From Methyloversatilis sp. RAC08 (GTDB taxonomy: Bacteria; Pseudomonadota; Gammaproteobacteria; Burkholderiales; Rhodocyclaceae), in contig NZ_CP016448.1 in the NCBI RefSeq assembly GCF_001713355.1, positions 2,728,001 through 2,792,000 of the forward strand: a stretch of DNA of 64,000 nucleotides, written 5' to 3'. The notes beneath the pieces were generated by a model, which saw only the letters and a program-made list of their open reading frames with translations, was not told the DNA's origin and did not search any database. The first letter of the stretch is position 1. Every line of letters starts with the position of its first letter. The position numbers were made by a program, and so were the translations under genes. This document shows positions 21,226 through 29,924 of the stretch, piece by piece.

Positions 21226-22179
21226 ATGGCGCTCTACCTCACCGAAGGCGACATCCGTCAGGTACTGACCTTGCAGGACGCGCTGTCGGCGGTGGAAGAC
21301 GCACACCGCTGGCATGCCACCGGCGATGCCATCGACACGCCGCGCGCGCGCAGTCGTACGCCGACCTCGGCGCTGCACATCCTGCATGGCGCCGTGCTGC
21401 CGCTCGGCGTGATCGGCTACAAGAGCTACACGACCAGCCGCGAGGCGGCGCGTTTCTGGGTCCATCTGTTCGACGCCGCTACCGGCCGCGCACTGGCGGT
21501 CATCGAAGCCGACTACCTCGGCATGATGCGCACGGGCGCTGCAGGCGGACTGGCGGCCCGGCTGCTGTCGAATCCGGCGTCGAAAGTCGCCGGTGTGTTC
21601 GGCGCCGGATGGCAGGCGCAAAGCCAGATCGCTGCGCTGTGTGAGGTGCGCGACCTGGACGAAATCCAGGTGTTCGCCCGCAAGCGCGACAAACTCGAAG
21701 CCTTCTGCGCCGAACAGTCGGCGCGGCTGGACCGTAAGATTCGTCCGGCTGCAAGTGCCGAGGAGATGGTGAAGTCGGCGGACATCGTGGTGACCATCAC
21801 CACGGCCAGCGAACCGCTGTTCGACGGGCGCTGGCTCAAGCCCGGTGCGCACGTGACGGGCGCCGGTTCCAACGCGCTCATCCGTCGTGAAATCGACGAA
21901 ACCGTTATCCGCCGGGCTGCCGTGGTTGCGGTCGACGCGCGCGCGACGGCGCTGCGCGAATCCGGCGACCTGCTGCCGGCGCTCGAAAAGGGGCGCCTGG
22001 TCGAATACGGAATGGTGGAACTGGGCGAATTGTTGAACGGCATGCGGCCGGGCCGCGAATCGGATGACCAGATCACGCTGTTCGAATCGCAGGGCATGGC
22101 GATCCAGGACCTCACGCTGGCATCGCGCCTGCTTGAAAAGGCCAGGATTGCCGGCCTCGGGCGCGAGCTTCCGTACTGA
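21226..22179 (+). CDS. Ornithine cyclodeaminase / mu-crystallin family protein
   Basis: A 317-residue NAD(P)-binding protein with the GVFGAGWQAQSQ Rossmann motif at about residue 125, an N-terminal dimerisation domain and the GYKSYT segment. The family includes ornithine cyclodeaminase, alanine dehydrogenase and ketimine reductases, which cannot be told apart here. Six bases after the TerC-like gene. A 213-base gap follows with a small inverted repeat (22184-22190 with 22208-22214) and no clear promoter. Confidence 0.88.
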   Translation: MALYLTEGDIRQVLTLQDALSAVEDAHRWHATGDAIDTPRARSRTPTSALHILHGAVLPLGVIGYKSYTTSREAARFWVHLFDAATGRALAVIEADYLGMMRTGAAGGLAARLLSNPASKVAGVFGAGWQAQSQIAALCEVRDLDEIQVFARKRDKLEAFCAEQSARLDRKIRPAASAEEMVKSADIVVTITTASEPLFDGRWLKPGAHVTGAGSNALIRREIDETVIRRAAVVAVDARATALRESGDLLPALEKGRLVEYGMVELGELLNGMRPGRESDDQITLFESQGMAIQDLTLASRLLEKARIAGLGRELPY

Positions 22180-22392
22180 AGTCCTGCGCAATGTGACGAT
22201 TTGAATGTGCGCAGCGTGATATTCCACCGCGCAGGGTGAAGCCCCGTTTGACGGAGTTGAGGCTGAACTGCAAGAATATGTGACAGACGACTGTTTTCTC
22301 GCGAGACTTGAGCTCGCGCAAGCACAGGCGGATCAAACAAGAACGAGCAGGTCGCCGGCATCCAGCACTCAGGGGGCCACAAATTTTCGGGG

Positions 22393-24999
22393 GTGAGCGT
22401 GGCCAAAGCCGCTGTATGGAAGACGGATTGGTTCCTGGGCGTCATCATCAGCCTGCTGTTCCTTTTCTCCACCCAGACCGACCTGATCCAGAGCCTCGAA
22501 CGAAAGGCCTACGACGTCGGCGTGGCAGCGACCGACCGCAGCCCCAGTCCGCGCATTGCGATCATCGCGATCGACCAGCAGAGCATCGACAACATCGGCC
22601 GCTGGCCGTGGCCGCGCGATGTGCATGCCCGCATGATCGACAAGCTGGCCCAGGCACAGGCAAAGGTGGTCGGAACAACGATCTTCTTCGCCGAACCGCA
22701 GCTCGACCCGGGTCTTGTCTATATAAACAGGTTGCTCGCACTGGAGCAGCAGGCGCGTGATCAGATTGTCGTGCCGATCGAGCCGTCGGCCGAAGCTGAT
22801 CCGATGGCCGAACCGTCGGCACCGGCCGTCAATCCGCTCGACGCGTTCGGGGCGACCCTGCGCGAAGCCGAAGCGGCGTTGAACACCGACCGGCAGCTCG
22901 CCGACAGCATGAAGAAGGCGGGCAATGTCGCGCTGCCGATGCTGTTTCTCGACGGCGAGCCGCAGGGCCGTCCGGACAAGCCGCTGCCCGAGTTCGTGCG
23001 CGCCACCGCGCTGACGAATGTCAGTGGTAGCGAGCCGCTGCCGCCATTGACGCTGGACGTGTCTGCGGGCGTCATCGAACAACTGGGTACGGTTGCCGCA
23101 GCGGTCGGTCACCTGAATCCGTCGATAGACCGCGACGGCGGCCTGCGGCTGCATCCGCTGGTGATGACCCATTTCGACCAGTTCTACCCGTCGCTGCCGC
23201 TGCTGATCGCGGCAAGAAGCCTGAATCTCGGCGTCGCTGATATCAAGGTCACGCTGGGCGAGTCGGTGTCGCTGGCCCGACTGAACGTGGCCACCGACCC
23301 GAGTCTGGGCATGTACAGCTTCTACTACCGCGGCGAAGGCGGCAAACCGGCCTTTCCGGTCGATTCCTTCTTTGACGTCATGAGCGGAAAGATCCCGCTC
23401 GACAAGTACCGCGACCGCATCGTGCTGATCGGCCAGACCGCACCGGGCATCGGCAATTTCTACGCCACGCCGGTGTCGCCGGCCATGTCGTCGGTCGAAG
23501 TGATGGCGCACGGCCTGTCCAGCATCCTGCAGGAGCATTTCTTCGTGTCGCCGCCCTGGTCGGTGGCGGCCGAGTTCGGCGTATTCCTGCTGGTGGCGCT
23601 TTACCTCATCGTGCTGCTGCCGCGTTTGAAGGCCGGCCTGGGTGCTGGCATTACCGCTGCCATCTTTGTTGCACTGCTGGCAACCCACTTCGTGCTGATG
23701 ACCAGCCAGCTCGTCTGGCTGCAGCTCATGTTGCCTGCCGCACTGCTGCTGGTCGGCCACTTGCTGCTGACCACCAAGCGCTTCCTGGTGACCGAGCGCG
23801 GCAAGGTGAAGTCGGATGAGCAGTCGGCCGAGTCGAACCGCATGCTGGCGCTGGCCTTCCAGGGACAGGGCCAGCTCGACATGGCGTGGGACAAGTTCCG
23901 CCAGGTGCCGCTGTCCGACGCGGTGATGGAAAACCTCTACAACCTGGCGCTCGACTTCGAGCGCAAGCGCCAGTTCAACAAGGCGGAAAGCGTGTTCCGC
24001 CACATGGCGGAGTTCAACCCCAAGTTCCGCGATCTGGAAACACGGGTGAAGCGCGCCAAGGCGATGTCGGAAACCGTGATGCTCGGCGGCGGCAGCGGCG
24101 GCCGCACGAATACCAGCATCCTCGAGGACGGCACGGTCGAAAAGCCGATGCTCGGGCGCTACCAGGTCGAGAAGGAACTGGGCAAGGGCGCCATGGGCGT
24201 GGTCTATCTCGGGCGCGATCCGAAGATCAACCGTGTCGTGGCGATCAAGACGATGGCCCTGTCGCAGGAATTCGACGAAGAAGAGCTGGCCGACGTGAAG
24301 GAACGCTTCTTCCGCGAAGCTGAAACCGCCGGGCGCCTGAACCATCCGAACATCGTCACCATCTTCGATGCCGGTGAAGAGCACGACCTCGCCTATATCG
24401 CGATGGAGTTCCTGAAGGGGCGTGACCTCGTTCCGCAAACCAAGCCGGGTCAGCTCCTGCCGCTGCCGAAGGTGATGGATGTCGTGGCGCGCGTCGCCGA
24501 AGCTCTCGCCTACGCGCACGGCAACCAGGTCGTGCATCGCGACGTGAAGCCCGCCAACATCATGTACGAGGCGGAGTCGGACCAGGTCAAGGTGACCGAC
24601 TTCGGCATCGCGCGCATCACCGATTCGTCGCGCACCAAGACCGGCATGGTGCTCGGTACGCCGTCCTACATGTCACCGGAACAGCTGGCTGGCAAGAAGA
24701 TCGATGGCCGCTCCGACCTGTTCTCGCTCGGTGTCATGCTGTTCCAGATGGTGTGCGGCAAGCTGCCCTTCGAAGGCGATTCCATGGCGCAGTTGATGTT
24801 TCGCATTGCGAACGAAGCACATCCGGACATCCGTGACATCCGTCCTGACGTGCCGGATTGCCTGTCGGCCATCATCGACCGCGCGCTGGCCAAGGACGTC
24901 GAGGCGCGTTATCAGTCGGGCGGAGACATGGCGGCCGACCTGCGAACCTGCGCTGGCAACCTGACACAATCCATCACCCAAGTTGATTTCGATATCTGA
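22393..24999 (+). CDS. CHASE2-domain membrane Ser/Thr protein kinase
   Basis: An 868-residue receptor kinase. One N-terminal membrane helix (about residues 12-28) is followed by a periplasmic CHASE2 sensor domain to about 385, three more helices (about 387-466), a TPR-like helical linker and a C-terminal Hanks-type kinase. Kinase residues are intact: glycine loop GKGAMG (597-602), VAIK with Lys619, HRDVKPAN with Asp717, DFG 736-738 and GTPSYMSPEQL. It starts with GTG after CGGGG. First gene of the signalling run; the PP2C phosphatase and FHA protein that follow are its natural partners. Ligand and substrates unknown. Confidence 0.95.
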   Translation: MSVAKAAVWKTDWFLGVIISLLFLFSTQTDLIQSLERKAYDVGVAATDRSPSPRIAIIAIDQQSIDNIGRWPWPRDVHARMIDKLAQAQAKVVGTTIFFAEPQLDPGLVYINRLLALEQQARDQIVVPIEPSAEADPMAEPSAPAVNPLDAFGATLREAEAALNTDRQLADSMKKAGNVALPMLFLDGEPQGRPDKPLPEFVRATALTNVSGSEPLPPLTLDVSAGVIEQLGTVAAAVGHLNPSIDRDGGLRLHPLVMTHFDQFYPSLPLLIAARSLNLGVADIKVTLGESVSLARLNVATDPSLGMYSFYYRGEGGKPAFPVDSFFDVMSGKIPLDKYRDRIVLIGQTAPGIGNFYATPVSPAMSSVEVMAHGLSSILQEHFFVSPPWSVAAEFGVFLLVALYLIVLLPRLKAGLGAGITAAIFVALLATHFVLMTSQLVWLQLMLPAALLLVGHLLLTTKRFLVTERGKVKSDEQSAESNRMLALAFQGQGQLDMAWDKFRQVPLSDAVMENLYNLALDFERKRQFNKAESVFRHMAEFNPKFRDLETRVKRAKAMSETVMLGGGSGGRTNTSILEDGTVEKPMLGRYQVEKELGKGAMGVVYLGRDPKINRVVAIKTMALSQEFDEEELADVKERFFREAETAGRLNHPNIVTIFDAGEEHDLAYIAMEFLKGRDLVPQTKPGQLLPLPKVMDVVARVAEALAYAHGNQVVHRDVKPANIMYEAESDQVKVTDFGIARITDSSRTKTGMVLGTPSYMSPEQLAGKKIDGRSDLFSLGVMLFQMVCGKLPFEGDSMAQLMFRIANEAHPDIRDIRPDVPDCLSAIIDRALAKDVEARYQSGGDMAADLRTCAGNLTQSITQVDFDI

Positions 25000-25082
25000 C
25001 ATGACACAGCCCGCATGCCCGCACCACCTGCTGTCCCCGGAGGGGAAGTGTCCGTGTATCTGCTTGCGCGGGCGGTACTGAT

Positions 25083-25886
25083 ATGACCCGGGATCTCGGT
25101 CAGGCGCTGCAGATGGTCAGTCGCACCCATTCCGGCATGGTGCGCACACACAACGAGGACGCGGTGTTCACGCAGCCCGGTGTCGGCCTCGCGATACTGG
25201 CTGACGGCATGGGCGGTTACAACGCCGGTGAGGTGGCAAGTGGCATGGCCACAGCGGTCATCGGCGCTGAGCTTGCGCAGGGCCTGCAGGAGGCGAAACA
25301 CGGCGTGTCGCAACTGCTGGAATCGGTCATCGGCCGCGCCAACAGCGCGATCTATCAGGCCGCCGAGAGCCAGCCGCAGTATTCGGGCATGGGCACGACG
25401 CTGGTCATGGCCGTTTTCCGCGACAATCACATATCCGTCGCGCATATCGGCGATTCGCGCATGTACCGGCTGCGCGACGGCGCCTTCGAGTGCGTCACAC
25501 GTGACCACTCGCTGTTGCAGGAGCAAATCGACAGCGGCATGATTACGGAAGAGGACGCCCGCCGTTCCCAGAACAAGAACCTCGTGACGCGCGCGCTGGG
25601 CGTCGACCCGGAAGTCGAGCCCGAAATACACACCTACGAAGTGGTTCCCGGTGACGTATATCTGTTCTGTTCCGACGGACTGAACGACATGGTCGAGAAC
25701 GACGACATCGCGCTCACGCTTCAGGCTTTGTCCGCCAACCTCGATCTGGCGGCCGAACAACTCGTACAGATGGCGAACGACAACGGCGGACGCGACAATG
25801 TGTCGGTGATACTGGTCAGGGTGCTGCAGGCCTTTCCTGCCACCGAACGCGGCTGGCTTGCGCGCCTGCTTGCATGGTTGAAGTAA
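25083..25886 (+). CDS. PP2C-family Ser/Thr phosphatase
   Basis: A 267-residue metal-dependent phosphatase. All motifs are present: RTHNEDAV, LADGMGGYNAGEVAS, GMGTTLVMAV, AHIGDSRMYRLRDG, CSDGLNDMV and GGRDNVSVIL. This is the PrpC/Stp1 type that reverses bacterial Ser/Thr kinases. It follows the kinase by 83 bases and precedes the FHA gene by 12, so its likely job is to remove phosphates placed by the CHASE2 kinase. No membrane segment, so cytoplasmic. Confidence 0.95.
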   Translation: MTRDLGQALQMVSRTHSGMVRTHNEDAVFTQPGVGLAILADGMGGYNAGEVASGMATAVIGAELAQGLQEAKHGVSQLLESVIGRANSAIYQAAESQPQYSGMGTTLVMAVFRDNHISVAHIGDSRMYRLRDGAFECVTRDHSLLQEQIDSGMITEEDARRSQNKNLVTRALGVDPEVEPEIHTYEVVPGDVYLFCSDGLNDMVENDDIALTLQALSANLDLAAEQLVQMANDNGGRDNVSVILVRVLQAFPATERGWLARLLAWLK

Positions 25887-25898
25887 AGGGACTGGAAA

Positions 25899-26711
25899 AT
25901 GGCAAAACTGATACTCAGCATGGATGGACTGGTCCTCAAGGAGTTGCCGCTCGCCAAGGAGCGCACCACCATTGGGCGCAAACCGCACAACGACATCCAG
26001 ATCGACAATCTTGCGATCAGCGGCGAACACGCGGTCATCGTCACCATCCTCAACGATTCCTTCCTTGAGGACATGAACAGTACGAACGGCACCTATGTGA
26101 ACGGGCAGCCGATCAAGAAGCACTTCCTGCAGAACAACGATGTGGTCGAGCTCGGCAAGTACCGGCTCAAGTACATCAACGAGACGCCGACCGTTGCGCA
26201 GTCGCCTGATTTCGAGAAAACCATGGTGTTGCGTCCGGACATGATGCGCAAGGCGCCGGCCGATGCACCGTCTGCGCCGGCTCCGGTGCGCGCCCAGACC
26301 GATACGCAGACCGGTTTCCGTCCAGGTCAGTCGATGCCGGCCGGTTCGTCGCTCGGTGGTTCGAATCTGCCGCCGCCTCCGCCGCCGCTGGCACCGCCGC
26401 CGCCGCTGGCACCGCCGCCGCCGCCGCCGCCGGCCGCGAGCGCCAATCAGGTCGGCGCGATCCAGATCCTCAATGGCGCCAACGCCGGGCGCGAACTTGA
26501 ATTGACGAAGACCTTGACCACACTCGGCAAGCCGGGGCTGCAGGTCGCAGTCATCACGCGTCGCCCTCAGGGTTACTTCATCACCCACGTCGAAGGCTCG
26601 AACATGCCGGTCGTCAACGGTCGCCAGCTCGATGCCCAGGCGCATCCGCTCGAGGATCATGACGTGATCGAAATCGCCGGTGTGAAGATGGAGTTCTTCA
26701 TCAAGCGCTGA
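25899..26711 (+). CDS. FHA-domain protein with polyproline linker and second degenerate FHA domain
   Basis: A 270-residue cytoplasmic protein. Residues 1-95 form a canonical FHA phospho-threonine reader with TIGRKPHNDIQID, SGEHAVI and STNGTYVNG. A Pro-rich linker (about residues 155-180) of runs of six to seven prolines separated by LA follows. The C-terminal part (about 183-270) looks like a second FHA fold (TLTTLGKPG, NMPVVNGRQLD) lacking the usual Arg and Ser-x-x-His ligands. It probably recognises phosphorylated partners of the adjacent kinase. Confidence 0.92.
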   Translation: MAKLILSMDGLVLKELPLAKERTTIGRKPHNDIQIDNLAISGEHAVIVTILNDSFLEDMNSTNGTYVNGQPIKKHFLQNNDVVELGKYRLKYINETPTVAQSPDFEKTMVLRPDMMRKAPADAPSAPAPVRAQTDTQTGFRPGQSMPAGSSLGGSNLPPPPPPLAPPPPLAPPPPPPPAASANQVGAIQILNGANAGRELELTKTLTTLGKPGLQVAVITRRPQGYFITHVEGSNMPVVNGRQLDAQAHPLEDHDVIEIAGVKMEFFIKR

Positions 26712-26828
26712 CGACTTCCGGCCCGAGCCTGTCATGCTGCCGCGTCCGGCGCCTGTCGTCCGCCGCCTCCCGGGGCATGTGCCGGATGAGGCGCAGCGTG
26801 CGTTCGGATTTGTTGCCGGTTGTCCGCA

Positions 26829-29066
26829 ATGAACCAGAACACGCTGCGCTACGGCATCGGTCTGCTGTTCCTGCTGATCCTGCTCGGCCATGCGGCCCGT
26901 CTTTACCAGATACCGGTGCTGGGCAATCTTGATCACATCGCCTACGACACCAAACTGTCGCTGACGATGCCGGGGGGCATCGATGACCGGGTGGTCATTC
27001 TCGACATCGATGAAAAATCGCTGGCTGAAGTCGGTCGTTGGCCGTGGGGGCGGGAACGGCTCGCAGTGCTGATGGACCTGTTGTTTGACCGCTACGGCGT
27101 CAGCCTGCTTGGCGTCGACGTTGTTTTTGCGGAACCGGACACCAGTTCCGGCCTGCCGGCGCTGGAAGGCCTGGCGCAGGGCGTGCTGGCCGACAACGCA
27201 GATTTTCGTGCGTCGCTCGACGCGCTGAGGCCGCAACTCGATTACGACCAGCGTTTTGCCGCCTCCCTCAAGAACCGACCCGTGCTACTGGGCTATTACT
27301 TCGGCAACCGCGATGACGGTCTGAACAGCGGCGCGCTGCCGGAACCGGTCTTGCCGGCCGGTACATTTCGTGGCCGCAACATCGCGTTTGCGACCTTCAA
27401 CAGCTTTGGTGCCAACCTGCCGCGTTTCCAGCAGGAAGCGCTCGGCGCCGGCCACTTCAATCCGCTGCCCGATTTCGATGGACTGAACCGGCGCGTACCG
27501 ATGCTGGTGGAGCACAAGGGCGCCTATTACGAATCGCTTTCGCTCGCCATCGTCCGCACGCTGCTGGGCAGTCCGAAGCTGGCACCCGGGTACGCCGAAA
27601 GCGGGTTCTTCTCCACGTCCAGCCGTGACTATGCCGGACTCGAATGGCTGGAAATGCCGACCAGCAAGGGCACGCTGCGCGTACCGGTCGACGAGAACGT
27701 GGCTGCGCTGATCCCCTATCGCGGCCTGCAAGGCAGTTTTGCGTATCACTCGCTGGCCGATGTGCTCGCCGGCCGCACGCCAGTCGATGCATTGAAGGGG
27801 CGGATCGCGCTGCTCGGCACCACCGCGCCCGGGCTGCTTGACCTGCGTGCCACGCCGGTCGGCAGCACCTACCCGGGGGTGGAAATTCACGCCAACCTGA
27901 TCGCCGGCATGCTCGATGGCCGCATCAAGCATCGCCCGCAGTACGTCACCGGGTTCGATGTGGTCGTGCTGCTCGTGATCGGCGGCCTGCTCATCTGGTC
28001 GCTGCCGCGGCTGTCGCCTCAGTACGCGACGCTGCTGGCCGGCGGCGCGTTGCTCGCATTGGTCGGCATGAACTTCGCGTTCTGGCATTTCGCCGACTTC
28101 GTTCTGCCGCTGGCGGCATCGGTGTTGCTCGTGGTCGGGATTTATGCGCTTAACATGTCGTACGGCTACTTCTTCGAGTCACGTTCGAAGCGCCAGTTCA
28201 CCCGCATGTTCGGGCAGTACGTGCCGCCCGAACTGGTCGAGGAAATGAGCCGCAATCCTGAGCACTACAGCATGGAGGGGCGAAATGCCGAGCTGACCGT
28301 GCTGTTTTCGGACATCCGGGGCTTTACCAGCATTTCGGAAGGGCTCGAACCGAAACAATTGACACAGCTCATGAACGATTACCTGGGCGCAATGACTGCA
28401 GTGATTCAGGATCAGCGTGGGACGCTCGACAAATACATCGGTGACGCCATCATGGCGTTCTGGGGTGCGCCGGTCGATGACCCCGAACATGCCCGGCACG
28501 CCGTGGCCGCAGCGCTGCGCATGCATGCGGCGCTGGCCGATCTGAACCGTTCGCTGATGGCGCGTGGCTGGCCGGAACTGAAGATAGGCGTGGGTTTGAA
28601 CACGGGTCCGATGACGGTCGGCGACATGGGGTCACCCGTACGCAAAGCCTATACTGTCATGGGTGATGCGGTGAATCTGGCGTCCCGCCTTGAGGGGCTC
28701 ACGAAGCAGTACGGTGTTGGCGTACTGGTTGGCGAAGCGACGCGGCGCGCGGTCAAGGATGTCGTCTTTCGCGAGATCGACCGGGTCCGGGTGAAGGGCA
28801 AGGACGAGCCGGTATCGATTTTCGAACCGCTCGCCTTCGAAAGCGAATTCGACCGCAGTCGGGTCGAAGAACTGAAATTGTGGAATCTCGCATTGCGACA
28901 GTTCCGCGGCCAGGAGTGGGATCAGGCTGAACTGACCTTGTTCAACCTGCAGCGCATCGCGCCGGACTGCGGACTGTACAGGCTGTACGCCGAACAGATT
29001 GCCGACTACCGCCGCCACCCGCCCGGCAAGGATTGGGACGGCGTACGGACATTTGAAACGAAGTAG
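26829..29066 (+). CDS. CHASE2-domain class III adenylate/guanylate cyclase
   Basis: A 745-residue membrane cyclase with an N-terminal helix, a periplasmic CHASE2 domain, three helices (about 374-450) and a cytoplasmic class III cyclase domain. Both metal aspartates are present, in FSDIRGFTS (Asp495) and IGDAIMAFWGAP (Asp539). The catalytic region continues through VGLNTGPMTVGDMG and YTVMGDAVNLASRLEG. ATG 26829 is preferred over TTG 26820; neither has a strong ribosome site. It shares its sensor type with the upstream kinase. Product is most likely cAMP, inferred from the phosphodiesterase that follows 21 bases on. Confidence 0.93.
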   Translation: MNQNTLRYGIGLLFLLILLGHAARLYQIPVLGNLDHIAYDTKLSLTMPGGIDDRVVILDIDEKSLAEVGRWPWGRERLAVLMDLLFDRYGVSLLGVDVVFAEPDTSSGLPALEGLAQGVLADNADFRASLDALRPQLDYDQRFAASLKNRPVLLGYYFGNRDDGLNSGALPEPVLPAGTFRGRNIAFATFNSFGANLPRFQQEALGAGHFNPLPDFDGLNRRVPMLVEHKGAYYESLSLAIVRTLLGSPKLAPGYAESGFFSTSSRDYAGLEWLEMPTSKGTLRVPVDENVAALIPYRGLQGSFAYHSLADVLAGRTPVDALKGRIALLGTTAPGLLDLRATPVGSTYPGVEIHANLIAGMLDGRIKHRPQYVTGFDVVVLLVIGGLLIWSLPRLSPQYATLLAGGALLALVGMNFAFWHFADFVLPLAASVLLVVGIYALNMSYGYFFESRSKRQFTRMFGQYVPPELVEEMSRNPEHYSMEGRNAELTVLFSDIRGFTSISEGLEPKQLTQLMNDYLGAMTAVIQDQRGTLDKYIGDAIMAFWGAPVDDPEHARHAVAAALRMHAALADLNRSLMARGWPELKIGVGLNTGPMTVGDMGSPVRKAYTVMGDAVNLASRLEGLTKQYGVGVLVGEATRRAVKDVVFREIDRVRVKGKDEPVSIFEPLAFESEFDRSRVEELKLWNLALRQFRGQEWDQAELTLFNLQRIAPDCGLYRLYAEQIADYRRHPPGKDWDGVRTFETK

Positions 29067-29087
29067 TGTTTTCTGGATCAGGAACTG

Positions 29088-29855
29088 ATGAGGATACGGG
29101 TGCTCGGTTGCAGTGGTGGTATCGGTGGTGCAAATCTGCGCACCACCTCACTGCTCGTGGACAACGACATCCTGATCGACGCCGGTACCGGCGTGGGCGA
29201 CCTGTCGATCGCTGAGCTTTCGCGCATTGACCATGTGTTCGTCACGCACAGTCATCTCGATCACATCGCCTGTCTGCCGCTGATGGTCGATACGGTCGGC
29301 GAGTTGCGCGACAAGCCGCTGACCGTATGGACGACCGGCCCGACGCTCGAAGTCCTTCGTCGCCACATCTTCAACTGGTCGATCTGGCCAGACTTCACGG
29401 AGATTCCATCTGCCGAGAAGCCCTTCCTGCGCTTTCGCGAACTTCGTGTCGGCGACGAGATCGAGTTGGGCGACCGAGCCATCCGGGTGCTCCCGGCGCA
29501 ACACACCGTTCCGGCAGTCGGCTACGCCGTGCGTTCGGCCGGCGGCACGCTGGCGTTTTCCGGCGACACCACGGTATGCGACGAATTCTGGTCGGCGGTG
29601 AACGCGTTGCCTGACCTGCGCTACCTCATCATAGAAACCGCCTTTCCGGACCGCGACCGCCAACTGGCGGTGATGTCGCGCCACCTGTGCCCGGACATGC
29701 TGGCGAGCGAGCTCCAGAAACTGGAACATCCTGCCGAAATCTACATCACGCATCTGAAACCAAGCCAGATGATCATGACCATGCGCGAGATCGCCGAAAC
29801 ATTGGGCGCACTCCAACCCCGCATGTTGCGCAACAATCATGTTTTCGACTTCTGA
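29088..29855 (+). CDS. MBL-fold 3',5'-cyclic-nucleotide phosphodiesterase
   Basis: A 255-residue metallo-beta-lactamase-fold hydrolase with metal motif THSHLDHIACLP, further ligands in AQHTVPAVGY and FSGDTTVCDE, and a terminal RNNHVFDF. The THSHLDH motif and overall layout resemble class II cyclic-nucleotide phosphodiesterases (PDE1/CpdP type). Its position 21 bases after the cyclase supports cAMP hydrolysis. Other MBL activities, such as RNase Z-like ones, cannot be excluded. An AGGA site precedes ATG 29088. Confidence 0.85.
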   Translation: MRIRVLGCSGGIGGANLRTTSLLVDNDILIDAGTGVGDLSIAELSRIDHVFVTHSHLDHIACLPLMVDTVGELRDKPLTVWTTGPTLEVLRRHIFNWSIWPDFTEIPSAEKPFLRFRELRVGDEIELGDRAIRVLPAQHTVPAVGYAVRSAGGTLAFSGDTTVCDEFWSAVNALPDLRYLIIETAFPDRDRQLAVMSRHLCPDMLASELQKLEHPAEIYITHLKPSQMIMTMREIAETLGALQPRMLRNNHVFDF

Positions 29856-29924
29856 CCTGCTTTCAGCACCTCTGCGCGACGCCGTCGCGCGGGGTGCGCC
29901 GGCCGGCGGCAACGAGGTGATCGA

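Noticed and set aside
20332-22227. Minus-strand 631-codon frame opposite the TerC and cyclodeaminase genes
   Set aside because: The translation is His/Arg/Gln-rich low-complexity sequence of an antisense frame, and both plus-strand genes have clear family motifs.
26355-26366. GGTTCGAATC resembling a tRNA T-loop
   Set aside because: It lies within the FHA coding sequence, and no acceptor or anticodon stem can be formed around it.
26368-26436. CCG-rich tract as a non-coding repeat
   Set aside because: It encodes the polyproline linker of the FHA protein in frame.
22393-26711. Kinase-phosphatase-FHA triad as part of a type VI secretion locus
   Set aside because: No tss genes occur anywhere in the window, and the run continues into cyclase and pilus-type genes instead.
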